Below are positions 24,756 to 34,418 of a stretch of DNA of 64,000 nucleotides, in pieces; positions within the stretch are counted from its first letter, which is position 1, and each line of letters begins with the position of its first letter. The stretch is from CAYVHU01 sp964451415. GTDB taxonomy: Bacteria > Pseudomonadota > Alphaproteobacteria > Rhodospirillales > Magnetovibrionaceae. The DNA lies in NCBI GenBank assembly GCA_964451415.1, contig CAYVHU010000003.1, forward strand, positions 156,708 through 220,707, read 5' to 3'. The notes beneath the pieces were generated by a model. It did no database searches. It was not told the DNA's origin and saw nothing but the letters and a program-made list of their open reading frames with translations. A program made the position numbers and the translations under genes.

Positions 24756-26817
24756 TTGCGCCGTCGCGTTCGAATAGATACAGAAGTGTGCGCAATGCTT
24801 CACCGCGTTCGGTTTTTAAATCCGGATCGCTTTCCAAGATCAGTTTGGCGTCGTCGGACGCCATGGCAAGCAGGCTTTGGTGCGCCTCAAGATTGGCCAT
24901 GCGAAATTCCGGCAGGCCGCTTTGGCGTGTGCCCAGCAGTTCGCCTGCGCCGCGCAACTTCAAATCTTCTTCCGCGATACGAAAACCGTCGTCGGTTTCA
25001 CGCAGGATTTCCAACCTCTTTTTTGCGGTTTGCCCCAACGGTGGTTGGTAGACCAGCAAACACGACGAGGCATCGGTTCCGCGTCCGATGCGACCGCGCA
25101 GCTGATGCAGTTGGGCGAGACCGAAGCGCTCGGCGTGTTCCACCACCATGATCGTGGCTTCGGGAACGTCGACACCGACTTCGATCACCGTGGTGGCGAC
25201 CAAAATGGACAGGGTTCCGTTTTGGAAGGCGTCCATGACGGCATCCTTGTCCTTGCCTTTCATGCGCCCGTGCAGCAGGCCGACGCGATCTGGGCCAAAG
25301 CGCGCCTGAAGATGCGCATGGCGGTCCGCGACGGCGGCCAGATCCAGATTTTCATTTTCCTCGATGAGGGGGCAGACCCAGTAAATGCGTGCCCCCTCGT
25401 TCACTTTGCGCGCAATGCCGTCAATGATGGATGGCAGTTTGGACGAAGGAAAGACGCGTGTGTCTACCGGCTGGCGGCCCGCCGGTTTGTCGCGTAGGCG
25501 CGAAACGTCCATGTCGCCATAGGCGGTGAGCATCAAGGTGCGTGGGATCGGGGTCGCGCTCATCACCAGAACGTCCATGGCCTCGCCCTTGGCCGTGAGT
25601 TCCAGGCGTTGATGGACACCGAAGCGGTGCTGTTCGTCGATCACCGCCAGTTTCAAGTCTGCAAACACGACATCCTTTTGAAACAGGGCATGCGTGCCCA
25701 CTGCGATTTTGATGTCACCATTGCGCAGTCCGTCCAGAATTCCTGCGCGGGTTTTGCCTTTTTCACGTCCGCTGAGAATGGCAACCTTGATGTTCGCGTT
25801 TGAGCATATCGCTTCGATGGTCTTGAAGTGCTGGCGCGCGAGGATTTCGGTCGGTGCCATGATCGCCGCCTGTCCTCCGGCTTCCAGCGCCACCAGCGCC
25901 GCCAGCAGGGCCACCACGGTTTTTCCCGAACCGACATCGCCTTGCAGCAAGCGCAGCATGCGCAGATCGCTCGCCATATCGGCGATGATTTCGCCCAAAG
26001 CGGTTTCCTGCGAAGACGTCAGGGTGAAGGGCAGAGCGTTCCGTATTTTGCGTCGCAGATGACCGTCGCCTGTGAGGGCGCGGCCCTTGGCGCGGCGTAA
26101 TCCCCGGCGCACCAACGCCAGCGCCAGTTGATTGGCGAGCAATTCGTCGTATGCCAGACGCATGCGTGCGGGGGCGTCAGGTTCCAGGTCCGCCGGTATT
26201 TGCGGGCTATGCGCGGTTTGTACGGCCTTGTCCCATGTCAGCCATTGGCGTTGGCGCATCATGTTCGCATCATGCCACTCCGGGAGGTCAGGCACGTCTT
26301 CCAGCGCCGCGCGGACGGTCTTTCCCAGCACCTTTTGCGACACGCTGTGGGTGAGGCGATACACCGGTTCCAGGTGCAGAATTTGCGCTTTTTCCTCGAC
26401 TTTGACGATGTGATCGGGGTGCGCCATCTGCACCTCATCGCCATAGTGTTCCACCAGGCCCGAGACGACGCGCACCTCACCTTCGGGAAGGTGTTTGCGC
26501 AGGTAATCGCCGTGCGCATGAAAATACGTCAGCACCAACGCGCCTGTTTCATCTTCGCAGATCACGCGGTACGGGCGGCGGCGATCGGGGGCTGGAATAT
26601 GTTGGCGCACGCGCACCGTGAGGGTGGCGATGCGTCCCGCTACGGCTTCGCCCACGCGCGGCTCAAAGGTACGGTCCACATAGGCATTGGGCAGATGCCA
26701 CAAAAGATCGACGACATGGGGACCGGCCAGACGGGCCAGGGCCGCATCCAGCTTGGGTCCGACGCCTTTCAGCGCCCCATTGGTCTTGAACAGGGGATAG
26801 AGAATCCGTGGCCGCAT
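24733..26817 (-). CDS. recG: ATP-dependent DNA helicase RecG
   Basis: Branch-migrating helicase that reverses stalled forks and processes Holliday junctions. I use the ATG at 26817 (MRPRILYPLF), with GGGGG upstream, giving 694 residues. Visible features: N-terminal wedge/OB domain (GVGPKLDAALARLAG, RVRQHIPAPDRRRPYRVICEDE), Walker A GDVGSGKTVVALL, DEQH box VIDEQHRFGV, SATPIPRTLM, and the C-terminal QLHQLRGRIGRG. It is divergent from sdhE-mfd across 86 nt, an arrangement recurrent in alphaproteobacteria. Confidence 0.97.
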   Translation of the reverse strand: MRPRILYPLFKTNGALKGVGPKLDAALARLAGPHVVDLLWHLPNAYVDRTFEPRVGEAVAGRIATLTVRVRQHIPAPDRRRPYRVICEDETGALVLTYFHAHGDYLRKHLPEGEVRVVSGLVEHYGDEVQMAHPDHIVKVEEKAQILHLEPVYRLTHSVSQKVLGKTVRAALEDVPDLPEWHDANMMRQRQWLTWDKAVQTAHSPQIPADLEPDAPARMRLAYDELLANQLALALVRRGLRRAKGRALTGDGHLRRKIRNALPFTLTSSQETALGEIIADMASDLRMLRLLQGDVGSGKTVVALLAALVALEAGGQAAIMAPTEILARQHFKTIEAICSNANIKVAILSGREKGKTRAGILDGLRNGDIKIAVGTHALFQKDVVFADLKLAVIDEQHRFGVHQRLELTAKGEAMDVLVMSATPIPRTLMLTAYGDMDVSRLRDKPAGRQPVDTRVFPSSKLPSIIDGIARKVNEGARIYWVCPLIEENENLDLAAVADRHAHLQARFGPDRVGLLHGRMKGKDKDAVMDAFQNGTLSILVATTVIEVGVDVPEATIMVVEHAERFGLAQLHQLRGRIGRGTDASSCLLVYQPPLGQTAKKRLEILRETDDGFRIAEEDLKLRGAGELLGTRQSGLPEFRMANLEAHQSLLAMASDDAKLILESDPDLKTERGEALRTLLYLFERDGAIRFLRSG

Positions 26818-26903
26818 GTTTCCCCCAAAAGCGCATGATGACATCCGTGATACAAAGATTTATACCTTTATCCGCCGTAGAAAACATCAACCGAAGTCTG
26901 TTC

Positions 26904-27161
26904 ATGAGTGATCCGAAAAAACGCCTGTTGTTCCATTGTTCTCATATGGGATCGAAGGAGAACGACATCTTGTTCGGCGCGTTCGCGCGGGCCTGTGTCG
27001 AGGATTTGAACGATACAGACATCGCGGATATGGAATCCTTGTTGACCAACAACGACGTAGATCTGCTCAACTGGGTGCTTGGCAAGGCGGACGTTCCGCA
27101 ATGTTGGGATACGCCCGTCCTGCGTCGTTTGCAGGCGTTCAGCAAGGGACGCGGCGTGTGA
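26904..27161 (+). CDS. sdhE: FAD assembly factor SdhE (DUF339), with altered RGxxE motif
   Basis: An 85-residue helical protein that assists covalent flavinylation of succinate dehydrogenase. The start is the ATG at 26904. The family core usually reads RGxxE; here it is M15-G16-S-K-E19 (context CSHMGSKENDILFGAF), so the Arg is replaced by Met while Gly and Glu are kept. The remainder (VEDLNDTDIADMESLL, LLNWVLGKADVP) is typical. The stop overlaps the GTG start of mfd by 4 nt. Confidence 0.9.
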   Translation: MSDPKKRLLFHCSHMGSKENDILFGAFARACVEDLNDTDIADMESLLTNNDVDLLNWVLGKADVPQCWDTPVLRRLQAFSKGRGV

Positions 27162-30100
27162 GCGATCTTTTGCAGGCCTTCGCCAAAGCCGGGCGGATTG
27201 CCGTTGCCGGCGTGCCGGTGGGGGAGGATGCGCGTCTGGCGGCGCGTCTTGGCGGTGCGGGACGCGATGTTTTGTTTGTCGCGCGCGATGATGTGGCGGC
27301 GGCAAATTTCATCAACGCCTTGAGATTCTTCGCACCCGAAGTGGTGTGCCTGGAATTTCCCGCGTGGGACTGCCTGCCGTATGATCGGGTTTCCCCGCAT
27401 GCCGCCATCGTCAGTGCGCGCATTGATGCGCTGATGCGCATGATGGAAAAAACGAATACCGGGCGCGTTATCGTCACGACGGTCAGCGCCTTTCTACAAC
27501 GCGTACCGCCGCACGACGCGTTCAAGGGCACCGCACTTACGATTCGCACCGGGCAGGAAGTCGAGCCGGAAAGTATAGAGAGCTATCTTGTCGAGCATGG
27601 CTATCATGCAGCCCAAAGCGTTATGGAACCGGGGGAGTTTGCACGTCGTGGCGGGTTGATCGACATTTTCCCCACCGGGGCGGAGGTTCCTGTGCGCCTC
27701 GACTTTTTCGGTGACGAAGTGGAAACCCTGCGCACCTTCGATCCCGCCTCCCAGCGCACCAGCGCGGAGGTTGCGGAACTGACCTTGAAGCCGGTCAGCG
27801 AAACGCCTTTGAACGCCGACGCCATCAGTCGTTTTCGTACCGGATATCGTGCTTTGTTCGGCGCACCGAGCAAAAACGATATGGTGTTTGAGGCCATTTC
27901 CGAAGGTCGGCGCACCATCGGTATGGAGCACTGGTTGCCGCTTTTTTACGACGGGCGGCTGGAAACGCTGCTGGACTATGTGCCGCGCGCGGTAGTGCTG
28001 TTCGACCATCAGGCCCGGGAGGCCATGACGGCGCGGCTCGATCTGGTGGCGGAATACTACGACGCGCGCAAGGTTATGATGAGCGGAAAAGCCGCAAAAG
28101 AGGACACGTCAGCGCTTTATAACGCCGTCCCGCCGGAACGTCTCTATCTGCGTGTCGAGGAACTGTCGCAAATTCTGAAATCCTTTCCCGTCGGTGATCT
28201 CGCGCCCTTCGATGCGCCGCCGGGCGAGCATACGCTTCATATCGGCGCCAGGGCCGTGCGGGACTTTTCAGATGCGCGCGTTGACCCGAACCTCAATGTG
28301 TTCGACGTGCTGGGGACGTATCTCAAGGATTTGATGCACGCAGGCAAGCGGGTGTTGATCGGTGCCTTTACGTCCGGTACGCGCGATCGCCTGACGGCGG
28401 TCATGGGGGAACACGGACTGGGCCCGCTGGTCGCCGTGGAAGACTGGGCGCATGCGCAGAGCCTTGGCAAAGAACAAATCGGGATGTGTGTTCTGGGTCT
28501 TGAGCGCGGTTTTGAAACGCAGGACCTGGCCGTCATCTCCGAACAGGACATTTTGGGCGAACGGCTGTCGCGTCCCGGCAAACGTAAAGTCACGGCGGAG
28601 AATTTCATTGCCGACGTCACGACGCTCAGCGAAGGCGACTATGTGGTGCATGTGGAACATGGCATTGCGCGTTACGACGGCTTGATCACGCTGGACGTGG
28701 GCGGGGCGGCGCACGATTGCCTGAAGCTGGTTTATTCCGGTGAGGACAAGCTGTTTTTGCCGGTGGAAAACATTGACGTCATTACGCGTTATGGATCGGA
28801 AGACGCCAGCGCAAAACTGGATAAACTGGGCGGTGCGTCTTGGCAGGCGCGCCGTGCGGGGTTGAAAAAACGCCTGAAGGACATGGCGGCGGAATTGATC
28901 AAGATCGCCGCCGATCGGGCCTTGCGGGAGTCCGAGCGCATGATCGCGGATGCCGGTGCGCTGGATGAATTCGCGGCGCGTTTTCCCTTTGAAGAGACCG
29001 AGGATCAGGCCCGCGCCATCACCGATGTTATCCATGATCTGGCTTCGGGACGGCCTACCGACCGGCTGGTGTGCGGGGATGTCGGTTTCGGCAAGACCGA
29101 GGTGGCGTTGCGCGCCGCCTTCGTTGCCGCACTGTCGGGGCGTCAGGTGGCGCTGGTGGTGCCGACCACCTTGCTGGCGCGCCAGCATTTCAAGAATTTC
29201 CAGGCGCGTTTTCAGGGCTTTCCGGTCAAAGTGGCGCAGCTTTCGCGTCTGGTTCCCGCTCACGATGCGACGGCGACCAAGGCGGCGCTGAAAAAAGGCG
29301 ACATTGATATCGTGATCGGAACGCACGCCTTGCTGGCAAAGGATGTTGGGTTTCTGGATTTGGGGCTGTTGATTGTTGATGAAGAACAGCACTTTGGCGT
29401 TAAACACAAGGAACGCCTAAAGGCCATCAAGACCGACGTGCATGTCCTGACGTTAAGCGCGACGCCTTTGCCGCGCACGTTGCAACTGGCGCTGACGGGG
29501 GTGCGTGAAATGAGCCTGATCGCCACCGCGCCGGTGGATCGTCTGGCGGTGCGTACCTTCGTCATGCCCTTCGATCCGGTGGTGGCGCGCGAGGCGATTT
29601 TGCGTGAACGCTTTCGCGGCGGCCAGACGTTTTATGTCTGTCCGCGAATTCAGGATCAGGCTTTTCTTAGAAAGCAGCTCAAGGAACTGGTGCCCGAGGT
29701 CAAGATCTGCGTGGTGAACGGACGGATGGCCGTGAATGCGTTGGAAGACGCGATCGCTGCTTTTTATGATGGAAAGTTCGATGTTTTGCTCTCCACCAAT
29801 ATTATCGAAAGCGGTCTTGATCTGCCCAGCGTCAACACCATCTTGATCCACCGCGCCGATATGTTCGGTCTGGCGCAGCTTTATCAGTTGCGCGGACGCG
29901 TCGGGCGTTCCAAGACGCGCGCCTATGCCTATTTGACGTTACCACCGGGGCGCAAGCTGAGCGCGGCGGCACAAAAACGTCTGAATGTCATGCAGACGCT
30001 GGATACGCTGGGGGCGGGATTTCAGTTGGCCTCACACGATTTGGATATTCGTGGTGCGGGCAATCTTTTGGGTGAGGAACAATCTGGCCATATCCGCGAG

Positions 30101-30646
30101 GTCGGCGTGGAACTTTACCAGCAGATGCTGGAAGAAGCCGTCGCCGAAGCCAGGGGCGGTGAGCAACAAGGGGCGGGGGAAGACCACTATTCGCCCCAGG
30201 TCAATCTTGGCATTTCAGTGTTGATCCCGGCATCGTATGTGGAAGACCTGAATCTGCGCATGGAACTTTACCGACGCCTTTCGCGTTTGAACGATGACCA
30301 GGAATCCGAAGCCTTCGCCGCGGAATTAATCGACCGTTTCGGCCCCGTGCCCGGCGAAGTTGAAAACTTGCTGAGAACCGTTGCGATCAAACGTCTGTGC
30401 AAACGGGCGAACGTGAGCAAAATCGAAAGCGGCCCCAAGGGCGCGGTAGTGTCCTTCCACAAAGACAGCTTTCCCAATCCCGGCGGGTTGGTGAAATTCA
30501 TCACCGAACAGATCGGCACCGCAAAATTGCGTCCCGACCATAAGCTTGTGATCAAGCGCGGCTGGACCTCGGGCGAACAACGGCTCAAGGGCGTTGCGTC
30601 TGTGGTTAAAACACTTGCCAGTATTGCAGAGGCGAATACTGTATAA
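27158..30646 (+). CDS. mfd: Transcription-repair coupling factor Mfd
   Basis: Translocase that removes RNA polymerase stalled at DNA lesions and recruits UvrA. The GTG at 27158 overlaps the sdhE stop, with AAGGGA upstream, giving 1162 residues, standard for Mfd. Order: UvrB-like N-terminal region (FPAWDCLPYDRVSPH, MEPGEFARRGGLIDIFPTG), RNA-polymerase-interaction domain (GDYVVHVEHGIARYDGL), helicase core with Walker A GDVGFGKTEVAL, DEEQ box VDEEQHFGV, and the RecG-like motif YQLRGRVGRSKT, then the C-terminal D7 domain. No disruption was seen. Confidence 0.97.
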   Translation: MSDLLQAFAKAGRIAVAGVPVGEDARLAARLGGAGRDVLFVARDDVAAANFINALRFFAPEVVCLEFPAWDCLPYDRVSPHAAIVSARIDALMRMMEKTNTGRVIVTTVSAFLQRVPPHDAFKGTALTIRTGQEVEPESIESYLVEHGYHAAQSVMEPGEFARRGGLIDIFPTGAEVPVRLDFFGDEVETLRTFDPASQRTSAEVAELTLKPVSETPLNADAISRFRTGYRALFGAPSKNDMVFEAISEGRRTIGMEHWLPLFYDGRLETLLDYVPRAVVLFDHQAREAMTARLDLVAEYYDARKVMMSGKAAKEDTSALYNAVPPERLYLRVEELSQILKSFPVGDLAPFDAPPGEHTLHIGARAVRDFSDARVDPNLNVFDVLGTYLKDLMHAGKRVLIGAFTSGTRDRLTAVMGEHGLGPLVAVEDWAHAQSLGKEQIGMCVLGLERGFETQDLAVISEQDILGERLSRPGKRKVTAENFIADVTTLSEGDYVVHVEHGIARYDGLITLDVGGAAHDCLKLVYSGEDKLFLPVENIDVITRYGSEDASAKLDKLGGASWQARRAGLKKRLKDMAAELIKIAADRALRESERMIADAGALDEFAARFPFEETEDQARAITDVIHDLASGRPTDRLVCGDVGFGKTEVALRAAFVAALSGRQVALVVPTTLLARQHFKNFQARFQGFPVKVAQLSRLVPAHDATATKAALKKGDIDIVIGTHALLAKDVGFLDLGLLIVDEEQHFGVKHKERLKAIKTDVHVLTLSATPLPRTLQLALTGVREMSLIATAPVDRLAVRTFVMPFDPVVAREAILRERFRGGQTFYVCPRIQDQAFLRKQLKELVPEVKICVVNGRMAVNALEDAIAAFYDGKFDVLLSTNIIESGLDLPSVNTILIHRADMFGLAQLYQLRGRVGRSKTRAYAYLTLPPGRKLSAAAQKRLNVMQTLDTLGAGFQLASHDLDIRGAGNLLGEEQSGHIREVGVELYQQMLEEAVAEARGGEQQGAGEDHYSPQVNLGISVLIPASYVEDLNLRMELYRRLSRLNDDQESEAFAAELIDRFGPVPGEVENLLRTVAIKRLCKRANVSKIESGPKGAVVSFHKDSFPNPGGLVKFITEQIGTAKLRPDHKLVIKRGWTSGEQRLKGVASVVKTLASIAEANTV

Positions 30647-30756
30647 TTCCACCCTATGGTTGTTTTTGTTAATAGAAAATACCAATCATAAAAGTGAAAC
30701 AATAGACGGGTAATGTTTTCGCTCCCATTTTTGATACCTTCAATTGGAGCGTTCCC

Positions 30757-31716
30757 ATGAAAAAGTTGTTCGCCGCCGTGGCGTTCGCCATGCTTGTGTC
30801 GCCGGCCGTTCACGCCGCAGAGACCCTTGTTGTCTACAGCGCCGGTCCGAAAGCCCTTTCCAGCGCCCTGGCGAAGGCCTTTACGCGGAAAACGGGGATC
30901 GAAGTCAGCCAGTTTCAATCCTCGTCCGGAAAGATCATGGCACGCTATCAAGCTGAGAAATCGAACCCCCATGCCGATGTCATGGTTTCGGCGTCGTGGG
31001 GACATGCGATTTCCCTGGCTAAGGCGGGCGATTTGCTGGCCTATAGCCCCAAGAATACCGCCACCGTTCCGGCGAATTTGAAGACGCCGTATTACACCGC
31101 CGAAGGCGCCGCCGCTCTTGCCATAGCCTACAATACAAAATCCGGTCTGCCCGTGCCGCACCAGTGGTCCGATCTGACCAAACCTGCTTATGCCGACCAA
31201 ATCACCATGCCGGACCCGGCCAAGTCGGGGTCCGCACTGACTTTGGTCGAAGGTCTGGTGAGCCAGGATGCGTCCAAGGCATGGAACTTGTTCGCTGCGT
31301 TGAAGCGTAACGATATGATCGTCCCGGGAGCCAACAAAGCGGCACTTCGTCCCGTTTTGCAAGGGGCCAAGGGGGTTGTTTTCGGGGCCGTGGATTACAT
31401 CGTATTGGGGGCCAAGGCCAAAGGGGAGGCCATTGACGTTGTTTATCCATCCCAGGGAACGGTTCTCGCCCCGCGTCCCGTCATGATTTTGAAATCGACG
31501 AAACATCAAGATGCGGCGAAGAAATTCGTGGACTTCGTCTTGTCGAAAGAAGGGCAGAGGTTGGTCGCGGACCGCTTTATTCTGCCGGCGCGCATTGATA
31601 TCAAGGCCAAGCGTCCGGGATGGAACGATTTGAATATCATTTCCTTTGACGCCGTCGTCGCCGCGAACAATGCGGTGGCAACCCGGAAAAAGTTCGCTCA
31701 AGTCGTCGGCAGGTAA
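30757..31716 (+). CDS. Periplasmic binding protein of an Fe(III)-type ABC transporter
   Basis: A 319-residue exported solute-binding protein with a signal peptide ending near VHA-AE (residue about 21). It has the ferric-binding class pattern ETLVVYSAGPKALSSALAKAF and, later, GVVFGAVDYIVLGAKAKG. Characterised FbpA proteins bind iron through paired tyrosines; only the single Tyr of VDY is obvious here, so iron is likely but other substrates of this class (for example organophosphonates) are possible. First gene of a three-gene operon. Confidence 0.78.
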   Translation: MKKLFAAVAFAMLVSPAVHAAETLVVYSAGPKALSSALAKAFTRKTGIEVSQFQSSSGKIMARYQAEKSNPHADVMVSASWGHAISLAKAGDLLAYSPKNTATVPANLKTPYYTAEGAAALAIAYNTKSGLPVPHQWSDLTKPAYADQITMPDPAKSGSALTLVEGLVSQDASKAWNLFAALKRNDMIVPGANKAALRPVLQGAKGVVFGAVDYIVLGAKAKGEAIDVVYPSQGTVLAPRPVMILKSTKHQDAAKKFVDFVLSKEGQRLVADRFILPARIDIKAKRPGWNDLNIISFDAVVAANNAVATRKKFAQVVGR

Positions 31717-33399
31717 ATGTTCATTCCTTGCGTTGCGAAAAAGGGTCGGCACCTGAGGCTGGCCCTTTTTTCCGTTTCTTCTTTCGCCTTGATCGTGATC
31801 GTCGGCTTTCCCGTGGTGGCGATCATTTTGTTCGCCTTGTTTCCCCATCTTAATGAGTTGTCTTTGGCACAGCCCTTTTCGACGCTTGTGCCCACGTTGC
31901 GCGATGAGCGCTTGGTCGAAGCAACCCTGAATTCCCTGGATTTATCCATATCCGTCACCGCTGCATCGGTGTTTCTGGCCGTCCCGCTGGCGCATATGCG
32001 CACACGGTTCGGTGTTCGTATGGGGCGGTTTTGGGACGCTTGTTTTCTGGTTCCGTTTCTCATTCCACCTTACATCGGTTCCCTGGCCTGGATGCAGTTG
32101 CTGCAAAGGAACGGCTTCGTCGAACAGGTTCTCGGTTTCAATATGGGTGGGTTTCTCTATTCCTTTCCCGGCATTGTCAGCGTTATGGCGCTGCATCTAT
32201 TTCCGCTGGTTTATTTCACCACGTCGAACGCTTTTGCCGTGATCGGAACGCGTTACGGCGATGTCGCCAAGGTTTTCGGAGGGCGTTTTTTAGCGGTTTT
32301 TTTTCGTATTGAACTTCCCATGGCGTTGCCCGCGGTCTTGTCGAGCGCTCTGATCGTGTTCATCTTGACGATCGAGGAATTCGGCACCCCGGAAATTCTC
32401 GGCAGCCGTTTCGGCTTTCAGGTGATCGTCACGGCCATACATGAAAAATTCGCCGACTGGCCGGTCGATCTGCCGGGCGCGGCCACGCTGTCGTTGCTGT
32501 TGATCGTGATCGCGTTCGGGGCGTTTCAGATTCACAAAAAATTGTCGAACAGGTTTCAGGCCAGTGTCGATAACCAGGACCTGGACCGCCGGGAAAGAAC
32601 GGTTTCATCCCTTTTGCGGCTCGTGCTCGTGGTCGTTTTTACGACGCTCTTTGTGGTCTCCGTCGTGCTGCCGCTGCTGTCGATTGCGATCAGCGCCTTG
32701 ATGGATACGGTGTCCGGCGGGGTGCGTCTCGACAACATGAGTTTCAGCCACATCACGGGGTTGTTCGTGCGCAACTCAGATGCCTGGCGCGCTATCGTTA
32801 CCAGTCTGACCCTTGCCGCACTGGCGGCCGTCGTGTGCGTAAGTCTTGCCATGGTGGTGGTTTTTACCGTTGTGAGGTTGCGTTTCAGGGGCACGGGATT
32901 TCTGGATTTCATGTCCATATTGCCCAACGCCATTCCCGGTATGGCCGTAGCCGTCGGTTTGATTTTGGTGTGGAACCAACGTTTTTGGCCGGTGACGCCT
33001 TACAATACGACGTTCATCCTGCTTTTGGCTTACCTGAGCTTGATGCTGCCTTACCCGGTGCGCATGATCTCCGCCGGCCTTCGGCAGCTTCCGCGTTCGC
33101 TTGACGATGCGGCCTATATTTCCGGGGCCGGCGAAATCGTGGTGATCTGGAAAATTCTCGCCCCCCTTCTGGCACCCATTGCGCTGTCGTCGGGGCTTAT
33201 CGTTTTCGCCATCAGCACCCGCGAACTGGTCAGTTCCATCATGCTCGCCCCGCCCGGCGTGCAAACGGTTGCGACCTACGTCTTTTATCAGTTCGATCAG
33301 GGCTCCATAAATTCCGGCATGGCCATGAGTTTGGTGACGGTTGTCATTTCCGGAACGATCATCGCCCTGGGGCAAGGTTTGCAAGGAAAATTCAAGTGA
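31717..33399 (+). CDS. Fused two-domain ABC permease (FbpB/FutB type)
   Basis: A 560-residue inner-membrane permease holding two copies of the six-helix BPD transport domain, as in FbpB-like iron permeases. Coupling loops are visible near residue 180 (GTRYGDVAKVFGGRFLAVFF) and near 465 (SLDDAAYISGAGEIVVIWKI), each of the EAA class. The ATG follows the preceding stop directly (TAAATG), with AGG as the only Shine-Dalgarno, so expression depends on coupling. Substrate follows the binding protein. Confidence 0.88.
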   Translation: MFIPCVAKKGRHLRLALFSVSSFALIVIVGFPVVAIILFALFPHLNELSLAQPFSTLVPTLRDERLVEATLNSLDLSISVTAASVFLAVPLAHMRTRFGVRMGRFWDACFLVPFLIPPYIGSLAWMQLLQRNGFVEQVLGFNMGGFLYSFPGIVSVMALHLFPLVYFTTSNAFAVIGTRYGDVAKVFGGRFLAVFFRIELPMALPAVLSSALIVFILTIEEFGTPEILGSRFGFQVIVTAIHEKFADWPVDLPGAATLSLLLIVIAFGAFQIHKKLSNRFQASVDNQDLDRRERTVSSLLRLVLVVVFTTLFVVSVVLPLLSIAISALMDTVSGGVRLDNMSFSHITGLFVRNSDAWRAIVTSLTLAALAAVVCVSLAMVVVFTVVRLRFRGTGFLDFMSILPNAIPGMAVAVGLILVWNQRFWPVTPYNTTFILLLAYLSLMLPYPVRMISAGLRQLPRSLDDAAYISGAGEIVVIWKILAPLLAPIALSSGLIVFAISTRELVSSIMLAPPGVQTVATYVFYQFDQGSINSGMAMSLVTVVISGTIIALGQGLQGKFK

Positions 33400-34418
33400 G
33401 CTTGATCAGCATTCGCAACGTCTCGAAATCCTTTGGCGGTGAGCATGTCTTGAAGGACATCAATTTGGACGTGGAAGCGGGAACCTTCGTCACCCTTCTC
33501 GGACCGTCGGGGTGTGGCAAGACCACGTTGCTGCGCATTATCGCCGGGCTGGAAACGCCGGACGAGGGGTCCGTTTACGCCGGGAACCGCTGTTTTGTCG
33601 ATATTGCCAAGGGGGTGTTCGCCGCACCGCAAGAGCGCAAGCTGGGATTTGTCTTTCAAGACTATGGTTTGTGGCCGCACCTTAGTGTGGCCCAAAATGT
33701 CGCCTTTCCGTTGAAGATGGCAAAAATGAAAAAAAACGCCGTGGCCCGGCGGGTTGCCGAGGTGCTTGCGGCCGTTCGCTTGAGTGCGTATGCCGACAAA
33801 CGGCCCGAAAAATTGTCAGGCGGACAAAAACAGCGCGTTTCCATCGCCCGCGCGCTTGCCGCAAAACCGGGTTTGATTTTATTTGACGAACCGCTGTCGA
33901 ACCTTGACGCTAACCTGCGCGAAGAGCTTGGCCGCGAAATTCGCATGTTGTCCAAACACCTCGGTTTGACGTGCATCAACGTCACCCATGATCGTCGTGA
34001 AGCGCAATTGCTGTCCGAACGGATTGCTTTGATGAAAGACGGCGTGATCCACCAATGGGGGTCGCCGGAAGAACTTTTTCGCACGCCGAAGGACGTCTGG
34101 ACGGCGGCGTTTCTTGATGCGGGCAATATTCTACCTGGTGAGAAAGTTCTCCGAAACGCAGCCGACGGCGTACAAATTCTGGTCCCGCGCGGTGCTTTTA
34201 CGGTGGCGGACGCGACAGGGGAAAGCGTTGCGGGGGCGTTGCAGGCCAGGGTTCTGAATTGCCTTTACCTTGATGATCGTTATGAAATCACGGCCGAAAT
34301 TGACGGTATGAGCGTCAAGATATTCAGTTCTCAACCGTTCCTCGCCAACCAGTGCGTCACATTGACGCTCAAGGAAAACGAGGTAATCGAGATTTCGGGT
34401 TCGAACTCATGTCAATGA
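33396..34418 (+). CDS. ABC transporter ATP-binding protein (FbpC type)
   Basis: A 340-residue ATPase starting at GTG 33396, overlapping the permease stop by 4 nt. Walker A GPSGCGKTTL, Q-loop VFQDYGLWPHL, signature LSGGQKQRVSIARALA, Walker B LILFDEPLSNLDA and H-loop THDRREA are present. A C-terminal extension (about 240-340) has the TOBE-like beta pattern of iron and spermidine importers. It ends 12 nt inside the convergent COG0523 gene. Confidence 0.92.
   Translation: MSLISIRNVSKSFGGEHVLKDINLDVEAGTFVTLLGPSGCGKTTLLRIIAGLETPDEGSVYAGNRCFVDIAKGVFAAPQERKLGFVFQDYGLWPHLSVAQNVAFPLKMAKMKKNAVARRVAEVLAAVRLSAYADKRPEKLSGGQKQRVSIARALAAKPGLILFDEPLSNLDANLREELGREIRMLSKHLGLTCINVTHDRREAQLLSERIALMKDGVIHQWGSPEELFRTPKDVWTAAFLDAGNILPGEKVLRNAADGVQILVPRGAFTVADATGESVAGALQARVLNCLYLDDRYEITAEIDGMSVKIFSSQPFLANQCVTLTLKENEVIEISGSNSCQ

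Noticed and set aside
28268..29407. 379-codon open frame antisense to mfd
   Set aside because: Long antisense frames are expected in GC-rich coding DNA. Mfd motifs run uninterrupted on the other strand, and the antisense product has no recognisable domain.
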